This document shows, in pieces, positions 1 to 8,920 of a DNA stretch of 64,000 nt. The stretch's first letter is position 1; every line of letters starts with the position of its first letter. Source of the stretch: Prevotella sp. UBA2725 (GTDB lineage Bacteria; Bacteroidota; Bacteroidia; Bacteroidales; Bacteroidaceae). The position numbers and the translations under genes are program-made. The notes beneath the pieces were generated by a model that worked only from the letters and a program-made list of their open reading frames with translations, ran no database searches and was not told the origin of the DNA. The stretch covers positions 162,361 to 226,360 of the forward strand of contig DEKJ01000021.1 of the NCBI GenBank assembly GCA_002353825.1, given 5' to 3'.

Positions 1-198
1 CAGTTCGGTAATTTGTAAAGCCGTTTTTAGTCTTTTTCTTTGCTATCTGACTATTTTTGCAATGTCAATTAAGGGGTGGCGGCCCTGTTGTCGCCCACCC
101 TCGGATGGCAAATTCAACAATAGGACGGCCACAAGGACCGCCCCTACGGTGGGTGCAACCGCTTTGCAGATAGGAAAGATTAAGGTAAAAAAGATATA
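1..198. other. Intergenic leader with GC-rich imperfect palindromes
   Basis: No gene is seen upstream of the acyl-CoA synthetase. A TATTTTTG box at 52-59 resembles the Bacteroidota -7 element, but no clear -33 box lies at the right distance, so it is only a weak promoter candidate. From 74 to 160 there are imperfect inverted repeats built from GGGTGG/CCACCC and GGACGGCC/GGACCGCC. Similar GGCGGCC...GGCCGCC hairpins recur at 7086-7120 and 31508-31527, so this looks like a copy of an interspersed GC-rich hairpin. Confidence 0.4.
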
Positions 199-1854
199 AT
201 GAAAGAGAAAAAGACAGCTAATGCTCCAGAGTCTTTCAAGGAGATTTTTGAAGCTCATTACACATGGATTGAAGGATTTAACCGCAACGTGCGTCGTTAT
301 TACGACCGCCTTGCCATGATTGATCCGAAGACAAACCGTCAGTGGACCTACAAGGAGCTTGACAATGAGGTCAACCGCCTTGCTAACGCTCTGGTGAAGG
401 ACGGTTTCGGCAAGGGCGATGTCATCATGGTGATGACGCAGAACTGCCCTGAGTTTGCTTTCGCCTATGTTGCTCCGCAGAAGATCCGTGGCGTCATGTC
501 GCCGGTAAGCTTCCGTCTGAGCCCGGGTGAGTTGGCGCAGAACCTTGAGGATTCTAAGCCGAAGGTTATCCTCTTCGATGAGAAGCGTAAGGAAACCGTG
601 CTGCAGGCTGTGAAAATTGCTGGTCTGAAACCTCGCCGTCTCATCGTCAGCGACGGTGTGACCGATGGCGACGTTATCTCTTACCATGATTATGTGGAGG
701 AAGCATCTAACCGCGAGCCCGAATGCGAGGGCACAAAGAATATCTATGATGAGACCACGCGTCTCTATACATCTGGTACGACAGGTCGTCCTAAGGGTGT
801 GCCATTGACATCTGTCAATGAGGTGCTCTCAGCCCATGACATCATGATCCACTTCCCGATGAGTTTCAAGGATGTGACGATGAACACCACACCGTGGTTC
901 CATCGTGGCGGTGTCCACTGCGGTGGTCCTTGCCCGACGTTCTATGCCGGTGCCACGCTCGTGGTGATGGGTAAGTTTGATGCCGATACGACGCTGCGCT
1001 ATGTCTCCCGTTATCATATCACCTTCGTTATCGGTGTGCCTACAGTGCTTGAGGAGCTGTCCGATGCTCAGGAGAAGAACGACTATGATCTGTCTTCACT
1101 GTCGGGTATCATCACCATGGGCTCTCCGCTTGAGCGTTCTGCTTGCCTGCGCTATCAGCGCTTGCTCACCCCGAACATCTATAACGGCTATGGCACGACC
1201 GAGACTCTGTGGAACACGTTCCTCCGTCCTTTCGATCTGCCTGAGTATGCCGGTACAGCTGGTGCTTCGATGGTCGACGACGACGTGCGTGTCGTGAAAG
1301 TTTATGAAGACCATAAAGCTGAGCCTGACGAGGTTGTGGCTATGGACAATCAGGAGACCGGTGAGGTTATCATCTCTTCGCCTGCTAAGTCACCGTATAA
1401 ATATTTCAATAACGAAGAGGAGACACGTAACAAGTATTATAAGGGCTTCATCTACACGGGCGATCTCGCTACATGGGATAAGCACCAGTATATCACGATC
1501 CTTGGCCGTAAGGATGACATGATCATCTCTTCGGGTGAGAATATCTATCCGACGGAGATTGAGGAGGTGCTCAATAAGCATCCTATGGTGGCCGACAGCA
1601 TCGTGACCTATGTGCCTGACAAGATTCGTGGTCAGGTCGTTACAGCTTATGTCGTGCGTAAGGACAAGAACCTCACACCGGAGGATCTCGATGCCTTCTG
1701 CAAAGAGTCGCCGGATATTGCCAACTTCAAGCGTCCGCGGTTCTATCGTTTCATTGAGCAGATTCCGCGTAACGCAACGGGTAAGAAACTCCACGTACGC
1801 ATCAAGGAGATTGCCAAGGACGATCTTATCAACGGACTGCTGTACAGAGTATAA
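199..1854 (+). CDS. AMP-binding acyl-CoA synthetase (adenylate-forming ligase)
   Basis: Cytoplasmic enzyme expected to activate a carboxylic acid with ATP and transfer it to CoA. The 551-aa length fits a full ANL-superfamily ligase. Visible motifs are the phosphate-binding loop YTSGTTGRPKG (residues 190-200), the A5-like NGYGTTETLW, the YTGDLATWD hinge-region aspartate and a C-terminal RNATGKK with the catalytic lysine candidate K529. The ATG at 199 follows a short AT-rich stretch with no Shine-Dalgarno site, as usual in this phylum. The substrate cannot be read from the sequence. The 2-oxoacid:ferredoxin oxidoreductase genes and a thioesterase follow on the same strand, so an aryl or branched-chain acyl-CoA is a reasonable guess. 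A 9-bp hairpin follows the stop codon. Confidence 0.9.
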   Translation: MKEKKTANAPESFKEIFEAHYTWIEGFNRNVRRYYDRLAMIDPKTNRQWTYKELDNEVNRLANALVKDGFGKGDVIMVMTQNCPEFAFAYVAPQKIRGVMSPVSFRLSPGELAQNLEDSKPKVILFDEKRKETVLQAVKIAGLKPRRLIVSDGVTDGDVISYHDYVEEASNREPECEGTKNIYDETTRLYTSGTTGRPKGVPLTSVNEVLSAHDIMIHFPMSFKDVTMNTTPWFHRGGVHCGGPCPTFYAGATLVVMGKFDADTTLRYVSRYHITFVIGVPTVLEELSDAQEKNDYDLSSLSGIITMGSPLERSACLRYQRLLTPNIYNGYGTTETLWNTFLRPFDLPEYAGTAGASMVDDDVRVVKVYEDHKAEPDEVVAMDNQETGEVIISSPAKSPYKYFNNEEETRNKYYKGFIYTGDLATWDKHQYITILGRKDDMIISSGENIYPTEIEEVLNKHPMVADSIVTYVPDKIRGQVVTAYVVRKDKNLTPEDLDAFCKESPDIANFKRPRFYRFIEQIPRNATGKKLHVRIKEIAKDDLINGLLYRV

Positions 1855-1860
1855 AACCTA

Positions 1861-1886
1861 CAGAAGGCCTATTCTTTGGCCTTCTG
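1861..1886 (+). terminator. Hairpin after the acyl-CoA synthetase
   Basis: A perfect 9-bp stem CAGAAGGCC/GGCCTTCTG (1861-1869 and 1878-1886) encloses an 8-nt loop. The following sequence is only weakly T-rich, so it may attenuate transcription rather than stop it before the small TPR gene at 1906. Confidence 0.5.
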
Positions 1887-1905
1887 ATTCAAATCCCTAA
1901 TATTA

Positions 1906-2085
1906 ATGTCTGACAAGGAGTGGTACGAAAAAGGCAACTCCTACCGTAGCCAACAGGATTGGAAGCACGCTTTGGAATGTTATATCCAGGCGGAGCGTCT
2001 CAATCCTGGTGGACCGGCACGCTATGCCCGTCAAATGACAGAGAATATCGTCGCGTTCTACTGCAAGGATTACTATAATCCGTAA
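1906..2085 (+). CDS. Small single-TPR protein
   Basis: A 59-aa open frame starting MSDKEWYEKGNSYRSQQ and ending KDYYNP. Residues 5-38 have the spacing of one tetratricopeptide repeat: W/Y-x-x-G-N-x-Y, then DW-x-x-A-L-x-x-Y-x-x-A, then LNP. It probably acts as a small helical adaptor. It sits 51 nt after the acyl-CoA synthetase and upstream of the ferredoxin subunit gene, so a role with this enzyme set is possible but unproven. Support is the intact TPR pattern and the conserved-looking gene order. The frame is too short for most ORF length cut-offs. Confidence 0.7.
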   Translation: MSDKEWYEKGNSYRSQQDWKHALECYIQAERLNPGGPARYARQMTENIVAFYCKDYYNP

Positions 2086-2110
2086 TAGAATGACGGCCCA
2101 ACTCCTTGAC

Positions 2111-2274
2111 GGCCCCACCCCCGCCCCTCCCCCATCCAGGGGAGGGGAAGATATGCTTCAAGCGGTGATGCTGAAGTTTTCGTTTGAATTATTAGAGTTT
2201 TAGCTCTAGAGTTTCAAGGACTGTGCATAGTAATTAACCCCTCCCCTGGATGGGGGAGGGGCGGGGGTGGGGCC
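2111..2274. repeat. 164-nt element bounded by perfect 37-bp inverted repeats
   Basis: The left arm (2111-2147) begins GGCCCCACCCCCGCCCC and the right arm (2238-2274) is its exact reverse complement. The AT-rich 90-nt centre contains no reading frame of note. It lies between the TPR gene and the ferredoxin gene. The CCATCCAGGGGAGGG core recurs at about 13775-13790, and a related CCTCCCC core flanks tilS. A miniature inverted-repeat element or a large cruciform or terminator are both possible. No convincing target duplication is visible. Confidence 0.75.
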
Positions 2275-2299
2275 GGCAGGGTCGTTTAATTTTATAAAT

Positions 2300-2575
2300 A
2301 TGAAAACCAAGATGTTAGGAGCCATCGTCATCAATGAGGATCGCTGCAAAGGATGCTCGGAGTGTGTCGTGGCCTGCCCGGTGGGTGCCATAGAACTCAC
2401 TGGACTTAAAATAAATGCAAGCGGATACCCTTACGCACAGCCAAGTGCTAAGGCTGACTGCTGCACAGGATGCACAGCGTGTGCTGTCGTCTGCCCTGAC
2501 GGCTGTATCACGGTGTATCGTAAGAAAGTAACAGTTGATGAATCTGAGAATAAAGGAAAGGAGGCAAAAGCATGA
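2300..2575 (+). CDS. korD: Ferredoxin-type delta subunit of 2-oxoacid:ferredoxin oxidoreductase
   Basis: A 91-aa protein with two [4Fe-4S] motifs, CKGCSECVVACP and CTGCTACAVVCP, each of the Cx2Cx2Cx3CP type. It passes electrons between the thiamine-enzyme core and a soluble ferredoxin. The ATG at 2300 (MKTKMLGAIVI) is chosen over an in-frame GTG at 2267, because that codon lies inside the inverted repeat and would add 11 non-homologous residues. It overlaps the next gene by 4 nt (ATGA), so translation is probably coupled. Whether the complex prefers 2-oxoglutarate or branched-chain 2-oxoacids is not decided by this subunit. Confidence 0.85.
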   Translation: MKTKMLGAIVINEDRCKGCSECVVACPVGAIELTGLKINASGYPYAQPSAKADCCTGCTACAVVCPDGCITVYRKKVTVDESENKGKEAKA

Positions 2576-3663
2576 GTGAGCAGGAAGTGATGCTGATGAA
2601 AGGCAATGAGGCTTTGGCCCATGCTGCTATCCGCTGCGGTGCGGATGCTTTCTTCGGTTATCCTATCACGCCGCAGACAGAGGTCATCGAGACTCTTGAG
2701 GCGCTCAAGCCGTGGGAGACGACAGGTATGGCTGTCGTCCAGGCTGAGAGCGAGGTCGCTGCCATCAATATGCTCTATGGCGGTGGCGGTTCCGGTAAGC
2801 GCGTGTTCACCACGAGCTCCTCACCGGGTGTAGCACTTATGCAGGAAGGCATCAGCTACATGGCAGGTGCAGAGATCCCCGGTGTCATCGTCAACGTGCA
2901 GCGTGGTGGCCCTGGTCTGGGTACCATCCAGCCTTCACAGGGTGACTATTTCCAGGCAACGCGCGGCGGTGGCAACGGCGATTATAATGTCATCGTCCTT
3001 GCGCCGGCCAGTGTACAGGAGATGGCCGACTTCATGGATCTCGCCTTCGAGTTGGCTTTCCGTTACCGCAATCCCGTCATGATCCTTTCCGATGGTGTCA
3101 TCGGACAGATGATGGAGAAGGTCGTGCTGCCACCGAAGAAGCCCCGTCTCACGGATGAGGAGGTCATGAAGCGTTATCCCTGGGCTTCCTTCGGCAGGGT
3201 AGGAGGGCGCAAGCCTAACATCATCACTTCGCTGGAACTGAAGCCGGAGGTCATGGAGCAGCGCAATATCCAGATGCAGAAGAAATACCAGCAGTGCAAG
3301 GAGAAGGAAGTACGCTTTGAGACCCTCTTCATGGATGATGCTGACTATGCTGTCGTCGCTTTCGGCAGTGTGGCGCGTATCGCTGAGAAGGCTGTGGAGC
3401 TTGCCCGTGAGGAAGGTATGAAGGTAGGACTCTTCCGTCCTATAACCCTTTGGCCTTTCCCGGAGAAGCAGATTGCGGCCCTCGCTGATCATTGCAAGGG
3501 TATCCTTGTGGCAGAGATGAATGCCGGTCAAATGATTGAGGATGTACGCTTGGCTGTAAATGGCCGTATCCCCGTGCGCCACTATGGTCGTTTCGGTGGC
3601 ATCGTTCCTGATCCAAGTGAGATAAAAGAAGAACTGATTAAATTGGCTAATCATGCAGAATGA
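2572..3663 (+). CDS. vorB: 2-oxoacid:ferredoxin oxidoreductase alpha subunit (VorB/KorA type)
   Basis: A 363-aa subunit carrying the pyrimidine-domain signature GNEALAHAAIRCGADAFFGY followed by PITPQTEV, with the characteristic glutamate-rich active-site region around ESEVAAINM. With the beta and gamma subunits it decarboxylates a 2-oxoacid oxidatively to the acyl-CoA and reduces ferredoxin. Length and order (ferredoxin, alpha, beta, gamma) match the VorB/KorA branch seen in Bacteroidota. It overlaps the ferredoxin gene by 4 nt and the beta gene by 11 nt, a tight operon. The substrate could be 2-oxoisovalerate, 2-oxoglutarate or a mixture. Confidence 0.88.
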   Translation: MSEQEVMLMKGNEALAHAAIRCGADAFFGYPITPQTEVIETLEALKPWETTGMAVVQAESEVAAINMLYGGGGSGKRVFTTSSSPGVALMQEGISYMAGAEIPGVIVNVQRGGPGLGTIQPSQGDYFQATRGGGNGDYNVIVLAPASVQEMADFMDLAFELAFRYRNPVMILSDGVIGQMMEKVVLPPKKPRLTDEEVMKRYPWASFGRVGGRKPNIITSLELKPEVMEQRNIQMQKKYQQCKEKEVRFETLFMDDADYAVVAFGSVARIAEKAVELAREEGMKVGLFRPITLWPFPEKQIAALADHCKGILVAEMNAGQMIEDVRLAVNGRIPVRHYGRFGGIVPDPSEIKEELIKLANHAE

Positions 3664-4420
3664 CGTTATAGCACCGGAGAACTTGGTCTATGCCAAGCCT
3701 AAGCTCATGAACGACACGCCGATGCACTATTGTGCCGGCTGTTCTCACGGTGTGGTCCACAAACTTGTGGCAGAGGTGATTGAAGAAATGGGTATGGTGG
3801 ATAAAGCCGTTGGCGTGAGCCCTGTAGGCTGTGCTGTGTTCGCTTATCGTTATCTTGATATCGACTGGCAGGAAGCTGCCCATGGCCGTGCACCAGCCGT
3901 GGCAACGGGTATCAAGCGTTGCTGGCCCGACCGTCTCGTCTTTACCTATCAGGGTGATGGCGACCTGGCTGCTATCGGTACGGCGGAGACCCTCCACATG
4001 CTCAACCGTGGTGAGAATATCCCTATCATCTTTATCAATAATGCCATCTATGGTATGACGGGTGGTCAGATGGCACCTACGACACTTATCGGTCAGAAGA
4101 CGACGACTTGCCCTTACGGCCGTGATCCGAAACTCAATGGCTATCCATTGAAGATCACAGAGATGGCAGCCATGCTCGAGGGCACTTGCTATGTAAGTCG
4201 CCAGAGTGTGGAGAATGTCGCTTCTATTCATAAGGCGAAGAAGGCTATCCGTAAAGCATTCCAGTCGGCTATGGACGGAAAAGGCTCGTCGCTTGTGGAG
4301 ATTGTATCGACATGCTCCAGTGGTTGGAAACTGTCACCGGTCAAAGCCAACGAATGGCTTGAAGAGCACATGCTGGAGTTCTACAAGAAAGGTGACTTGA
4401 AGGATACAACTGGTTATTAA
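3653..4420 (+). CDS. korB: 2-oxoacid:ferredoxin oxidoreductase beta subunit (thiamine-PP binding)
   Basis: A 255-aa subunit. The thiamine diphosphate/magnesium motif is clear, starting GDGDLAAIGTAE and ending about 28 residues later with NNAIYGMTGGQ. CAGCSHG near residue 25 and GVSPVGC near residue 57 supply cysteines typical of the beta subunit. It forms the catalytic core with the upstream alpha subunit, whose gene it overlaps by 11 nt. The gamma subunit follows 19 nt later. Confidence 0.9.
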   Translation: MQNDVIAPENLVYAKPKLMNDTPMHYCAGCSHGVVHKLVAEVIEEMGMVDKAVGVSPVGCAVFAYRYLDIDWQEAAHGRAPAVATGIKRCWPDRLVFTYQGDGDLAAIGTAETLHMLNRGENIPIIFINNAIYGMTGGQMAPTTLIGQKTTTCPYGRDPKLNGYPLKITEMAAMLEGTCYVSRQSVENVASIHKAKKAIRKAFQSAMDGKGSSLVEIVSTCSSGWKLSPVKANEWLEEHMLEFYKKGDLKDTTGY

Positions 4421-4439
4421 ACTCTAATACTTATTGAAA

Positions 4440-4985
4440 ATGAAGAAAGAAATTATAATCAGTGGCTTTGGTGGCCAGGGTGTGCTCTCTATGGGTAAGA
4501 TCCTTGCCTACAGTGGGCTTGTTGCCGGCAAAGAGGTAACATGGATGCCCGCTTATGGACCGGAGCAGCGCGGTGGTACGGCCAATGTGACGGTCATCGT
4601 CAGTGATGAGCGTATCTCCTCGCCGGTCCTCTCATCTTATGATATAGCAATTGTCCTCAACCAGCCTTCGCTTGATAAGTTCTTGCCGAAGGTGAAGCCC
4701 GGCGGCATGCTTATCTACGATGGCAATGGCATCATCAATCCGCCGACACGCAGTGACATCACGATCTATCGGATGGACGCCATGGAGAAGGCAGCTGAGA
4801 TGCATAATAACAAGGTGTTCAACATGATTGTCCTCGGTGGACTGCTTAAGGTCGTACCTTTCCTTCCTGATGATGCCCTGGAGCGTGCGCTCTACAAGAC
4901 TCTTCCTGAACGTCACCACAATCTTATTCCTCTCAACATGAAGGCTGTGGAGGAAGGAAAGAAAATCATCAAGAAGTGCGTATAA
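4440..4985 (+). CDS. korC: 2-oxoacid:ferredoxin oxidoreductase gamma subunit
   Basis: A 181-aa protein starting MKKEIIISGFGGQGVLSMG; the glycine-rich GFGGQGV signature marks the gamma domain that binds CoA in this enzyme family. PAYGPEQRGGTANV is the second conserved block. The ATG at 4440 is preferred over a TTG two codons earlier. It closes the four-subunit set and lies 12 nt before a thioesterase gene, so it is probably co-transcribed with it. Confidence 0.9.
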   Translation: MKKEIIISGFGGQGVLSMGKILAYSGLVAGKEVTWMPAYGPEQRGGTANVTVIVSDERISSPVLSSYDIAIVLNQPSLDKFLPKVKPGGMLIYDGNGIINPPTRSDITIYRMDAMEKAAEMHNNKVFNMIVLGGLLKVVPFLPDDALERALYKTLPERHHNLIPLNMKAVEEGKKIIKKCV

Positions 4986-4997
4986 AGGAGGCAGGCT

Positions 4998-5429
4998 ATG
5001 GAAGCAAATGAGCAGATAGGATACCATCATACCATGTCCATCCAGTTGCGCTGGATGGACGCGGATGCTTTCGGTCATGTCAACAACACGATGTACTTCC
5101 AATATTATGACACGGCGAAGATGGATTATTTCCGCAAGGTGTGCCATGAGATTGTGGATAAGTACGCCATCGTCACCGTGCACCTTGATGCAGACTTCAT
5201 GCATCAGGTCTATACGAAGGATGATGAGGTCATCGTGAAGTCGGCCATCACCCATATCGGGCACACCAGTTTCACCTTCCGTCAGGAGCTTGTAGGCAAA
5301 GACGGAGAGGTGAAATGTATCGGTGAGACAATCATGGTGCTCTTTGATACGGATAAAGAGCAGACCGTGCCCTTCACACCGGAGTGGAGGGCGAAGATAG
5401 AGAGCTTCGAAGGAAGGAGGCTCTCTTGA
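4998..5429 (+). CDS. Hot-dog fold acyl-CoA thioesterase (YbgC/FadM type)
   Basis: A 143-aa protein with the hot-dog thioesterase signature RWMDADAFGHVNN, in which the first or second Asp is the expected catalytic residue, then YFQYYDTAKMDYF. It hydrolyses acyl-CoA to free acid and CoA. Being 12 nt after the gamma subunit gene places it in the oxidoreductase operon, where it could release acids from the acyl-CoA products or act as an overflow valve. The exact chain specificity is unknown. Confidence 0.85.
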   Translation: MEANEQIGYHHTMSIQLRWMDADAFGHVNNTMYFQYYDTAKMDYFRKVCHEIVDKYAIVTVHLDADFMHQVYTKDDEVIVKSAITHIGHTSFTFRQELVGKDGEVKCIGETIMVLFDTDKEQTVPFTPEWRAKIESFEGRRLS

Positions 5430-5483
5430 GGTCGACGCCGTAAACGGCGCCGCACAGGACTCGATAGGGGATAGTCGCTGGGG

Positions 5484-6995
5484 TTAACCACACTGGAAGA
5501 ACTTCTTGACGAGGATAGCGATCTCGCGCCGGTCGTCAGCGATATCGTGGCGGAGTGTACGGTCTTTATACGACCGGAGTTCTTGCACGATGCCGTCGAT
5601 CATGGCCGGTGCGAAGATGTGCTGCTCTTCGTAGACAGCGCGTTGCTCCAACAGACAGTCGGCTGAGGCTGCACAGGAGTCGGGAAGTTGGCGCAACTCG
5701 GCGAGCCGTGCGGCGTGAGCCGTGTCGTTGATGTCGCCATCAACGAAGGTACTGGCGGCTACATCCAATGCATTCTTCATCTCGAAGCCATGACGGCAGG
5801 CCACGCAGAGGGCGGCGATATACTGATAGACATCTGCTGATCCGTCGCCCGAGCGTATCTCGAAAGTCTGCTTCACGCTGCCACGCTCCTCATAGGGCAC
5901 TTCCTCCTCTAATGGATTGGCGATATGTCCCATGTCAACACCGGAAGTCCATCCGAGCGGCACGCGCACGAGGGCTGAACGGTTGCTCATACCCCAGCAG
6001 ATATTCGTGGGAGCTTCCTGGTGCGGCACGAGGCGGAAATAGCTTGTCGGAATCTTATTGCCGAAGGCTGTGAGGCTCGGTGCAAGGGCCATCAATCCGG
6101 CAATGGCGCGACGGGCGTTGTCGTTGAGTTTGCCGTGGCTGAGGAGCATGTTCTTGCCGTCTTTCATGAGACGCATGTGGATGTGCAGTCCGGAGCCCGC
6201 CTTACCTGTTGTTATCTTAGGTGCAAAAGTTACGTTGAGGCCTTCCTGCCAGGCAAGGTTGCGGATCACCCATTTGGCGATCAACAACTCATCAGCAGCG
6301 CGAAGAGCCGGCACGGGCAGAAACTCTATCTCGTTTTGTTCATAGAGCAGTCCGTTGAGTTCAAAGTTACCCACTTCTGAGTGTCCATATTTGATATGTC
6401 CACCCGTGCGGGCGATATAATCCATACATTTCTGCCGGAAAGCACCCGACTTGGCATAAGGCGCGCTCTCGTGATAGCCATGCTGGTCGCGTGCTTTATA
6501 GGCATCTTCAGCAGGTCGGATGACGTAGTATTCCAATTCGCCCATGGCTTCAAAGTCCATGCCTGTGGTGGCACGGAATGACTCTACTGCTTTGCGGAGC
6601 GTGTGGTCGGGAGCCGACTCCAAGGGTTGTCCGTTGCGGTTGAAGAAGGAGCAGAGCATGCAGAGCGTCGGCACTTCTGCGAAGGGATCGAGAAAAGCCG
6701 AGGCATAGCGCGGCAGCACATAGAGATCACTGCTTGCTGCCTCGATGAAAGAGAAGAGGCTTGAGCCGTCGACTCGTTCGCCACAGGTGAGGATCGTGCG
6801 GAGATAGTCGAGGTCGGAGAGTACAAAGTTGAGAGTCTTCACCTTTCCGTCGCCACCGGGATACATAAAGTTGACACGCCTTATCCCATTCTTACGGACA
6901 AAGCGGATGATGTCGTCACGGGTGATGTCCTCTGGTGCCATCTGCAACTGGTCGATGACAGCATTGGCGTTCATAATCAATTGGTTGTCATTCAT
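5484..6995 (-). CDS. Glutamine synthetase family protein
   Basis: A 503-aa protein with the GS beta-grasp region (VNFMYPGGDGKVKTLNFVL) and catalytic-domain motifs FEAMGELEYY, GHSEVGNFELNG, NEIEFLP, GSGLHIHMRL and RLVPHQEAPTNICWG. These supply metal- and glutamate-binding residues. It is type I-like in size and not the much larger GSIII common in this phylum. It could be the assimilatory enzyme (ATP + NH3 + glutamate) or a gamma-glutamyl ligase paralogue. On the minus strand a TATCTTTG box at 7038-7031 lies 35 nt upstream of the start and is a plausible -7 element. Transcribed alone, convergent with the thioesterase gene. Confidence 0.82.
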   Translation of the reverse strand: MNDNQLIMNANAVIDQLQMAPEDITRDDIIRFVRKNGIRRVNFMYPGGDGKVKTLNFVLSDLDYLRTILTCGERVDGSSLFSFIEAASSDLYVLPRYASAFLDPFAEVPTLCMLCSFFNRNGQPLESAPDHTLRKAVESFRATTGMDFEAMGELEYYVIRPAEDAYKARDQHGYHESAPYAKSGAFRQKCMDYIARTGGHIKYGHSEVGNFELNGLLYEQNEIEFLPVPALRAADELLIAKWVIRNLAWQEGLNVTFAPKITTGKAGSGLHIHMRLMKDGKNMLLSHGKLNDNARRAIAGLMALAPSLTAFGNKIPTSYFRLVPHQEAPTNICWGMSNRSALVRVPLGWTSGVDMGHIANPLEEEVPYEERGSVKQTFEIRSGDGSADVYQYIAALCVACRHGFEMKNALDVAASTFVDGDINDTAHAARLAELRQLPDSCAASADCLLEQRAVYEEQHIFAPAMIDGIVQELRSYKDRTLRHDIADDRREIAILVKKFFQCG

Positions 6996-7085
6996 AATAG
7001 GTAGTTTTTATTTCTTGATACTTACAGTTGCAAAGATAGGAAGTTTTTAGGAATAAATCGGTTTTTCATAGTTAATTACTTTAAA

Positions 7086-7120
7086 CACAATAGGGCGGCC
7101 CTGGTGGCCGCCCTATTGTG
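7086..7120 (-). terminator. Strong hairpin downstream of the FadL-type gene
   Basis: A perfect 15-bp stem CACAATAGGGCGGCC/GGCCGCCCTATTGTG with a 5-nt loop lies 12 nt past the stop of the FadL-type gene. It is followed on the minus strand by an AT-rich stretch. The GGCGGCC/GGCCGCC core is related to hairpins near 74-160 and 31508-31527. Confidence 0.75.
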
Positions 7121-7131
7121 AAGATAATTGA

Positions 7132-8742
7132 TTACAGGTCGAGGTCGAGACCTACGCCGAAGACGTTGTTGTGGCGTGTGAAGTCTGCGGTGTAAGGCAC
7201 TTTCGTACCATTGAGATCCACGTCCTTTGAGGTGTTCATCGTCTCGTAGAAACTGTGGAAGTAGCCTACGTTGACGCGGCTTCTTGCGCTGGTCTTGATG
7301 GCAAAACCACAACCGACACCGTCAGAAGAAACCACGAACGACTTGTCGTCCATATAGTCTTTTGTCAGGCCGTAGCTTGTGCGCTGATAGCCGGCAGAAA
7401 CGGTGAGCCATTTCGCGGGATCGTACTCCACTGCGCAGCTGTACTCTATGGTACCGCGCTTGAGGTTTTTCTGTCGATCGTTGTATTGTTTTGCTTGTTT
7501 GTCGTAATAATAATGGAAACCGGCATTGAGGCGAACCTGATCGATCGGCGTGTAAGCCACACCTACAGACAGAATAGCGGGAAGGTCGCCAGCAATCTTT
7601 TTGCCGTCCTGATACTCGCCCGTAGCCGTGTTGATGCCCTCATCGAACTTCTGCTTCAGCATGGATGTCGTGGCTGAAACTTGTGAGGAGGTCAGCGTGG
7701 CATTGGTCACGGTCTGAGCCATCCCAGCGCTCAGTCCTGCCTTCTGTAAGTTGCTGATAAGCGCAGACGAGAGGTTGCTGCCGAGGTTACCGATAGACGG
7801 GAACTGGTTGACGGCGGAGTTCTTCAGGCGCATGCGGGTCTTGAACTCATATTTTGCAGCGAAGTTCCATCTGCCCAGACGGTAGTCGACGCCGATGATA
7901 GGTGTCACGCCGAAGCCCGACTGGTCGCAGTTGAGCTCGATGTCAGCAGAGTTCGTCTTTGAAGCGTCGAGAACCGTGTACAGAGGTACGTTGCCTACCT
8001 TAATATTACGAACGTAGCCATAATAGTTGGATGAGGCGTAGACACCACGTGCCCCGGCAAAGACGCCAAGGTCGCCGGTGAGTTTATAGGCAACGCCGAG
8101 CGAGAGACCATAATAATACTGACGACCGCGCATGTAGCTTGTAGCCGAGTAGGAACCCTTGGAGCCAAAGTAGTTGTCGCTGGAGAATCCCTTGGTACCG
8201 AGTTGCTGTACCAATGCAGGTACGCCTGCGCTGAGAAGTTGCTGACCGAGGGCGTTGTCGATGGTCGTGGCAAGTCCCGATGCAGCCATTGCTGTCTCAG
8301 ATACAATCTTCTCGAAGGAGCCTAAGCCATCATCGAAGGTACATTTGCCACCACCACCGGAGACACCGGCATTGACCTGGAAAGAGAACTTACCGCGGTT
8401 GTATGCCATTTGGAAGGTGGGAAAGAAAGGGGCGAGAGCTTTACCCTTGAACTCGCGGCTCGTGGTCGGATTAGCCGTGTTGTTGGCGTAGAGCGCATAG
8501 GAGTTGTCGATGTAGCGGCGCTGCGTGATGAGTTGCCAGCCCATGGAATAATGGAAACCGGGAGCCAGGAAGACGATGCCTGCGGGGTTGAAATAAACAC
8601 CGTCCGTAGCGATAACAGCATCGCGGGAGAGCGTGCGGTCAAAAGCTACGCTCATGTTAGTGTTGGTATTGATGCCTCCGGCGAATACTCCTTGTGCCAT
8701 GAGGGCGGCAAGCGCTGCGCCTGCCCATCTCTTCTTTGTCAT
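7132..8742 (-). CDS. FadL/OmpP1-type outer membrane transport protein
   Basis: A 536-aa predicted outer-membrane beta-barrel for hydrophobic substrates. A signal peptide (MTKKRWAGAALAALMAQGVFA) is followed by the FadL-like N-terminal region with VYFNPAGIVFL, the NPA-containing segment that plugs the channel. The rest alternates short aromatic-rich strands and ends GVGLDLDL. The start at 8742 is chosen because it puts the signal peptide first; an upstream in-frame start would add 11 residues. A TAATTTTG box at 8780-8773 (minus strand) is a -7 candidate. A fatty-acid import role is inferred from the family. Confidence 0.82.
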   Translation of the reverse strand: MTKKRWAGAALAALMAQGVFAGGINTNTNMSVAFDRTLSRDAVIATDGVYFNPAGIVFLAPGFHYSMGWQLITQRRYIDNSYALYANNTANPTTSREFKGKALAPFFPTFQMAYNRGKFSFQVNAGVSGGGGKCTFDDGLGSFEKIVSETAMAASGLATTIDNALGQQLLSAGVPALVQQLGTKGFSSDNYFGSKGSYSATSYMRGRQYYYGLSLGVAYKLTGDLGVFAGARGVYASSNYYGYVRNIKVGNVPLYTVLDASKTNSADIELNCDQSGFGVTPIIGVDYRLGRWNFAAKYEFKTRMRLKNSAVNQFPSIGNLGSNLSSALISNLQKAGLSAGMAQTVTNATLTSSQVSATTSMLKQKFDEGINTATGEYQDGKKIAGDLPAILSVGVAYTPIDQVRLNAGFHYYYDKQAKQYNDRQKNLKRGTIEYSCAVEYDPAKWLTVSAGYQRTSYGLTKDYMDDKSFVVSSDGVGCGFAIKTSARSRVNVGYFHSFYETMNTSKDVDLNGTKVPYTADFTRHNNVFGVGLDLDL

Positions 8743-8920
8743 ATCTAAAAAAGTCTTTATTAAAATTGGCGGCAAAATTACATATATTGTTCTATACTTC
8801 CTATTAAGTGTTCATTAATTATACAATCATTTATGTTTTTGTTGATTTAGGTCAAGTCTCTTGCGTTGGCCGGTTAATATTCATACAATATAATAAGCAC
8901 ATTTCACGTTGTAAGATTGT

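Noticed and set aside
2267..2299. Earlier GTG start for the ferredoxin subunit
   Set aside because: The codon lies within the 37-bp inverted repeat and adds residues not expected for the family; ATG at 2300 fits better.
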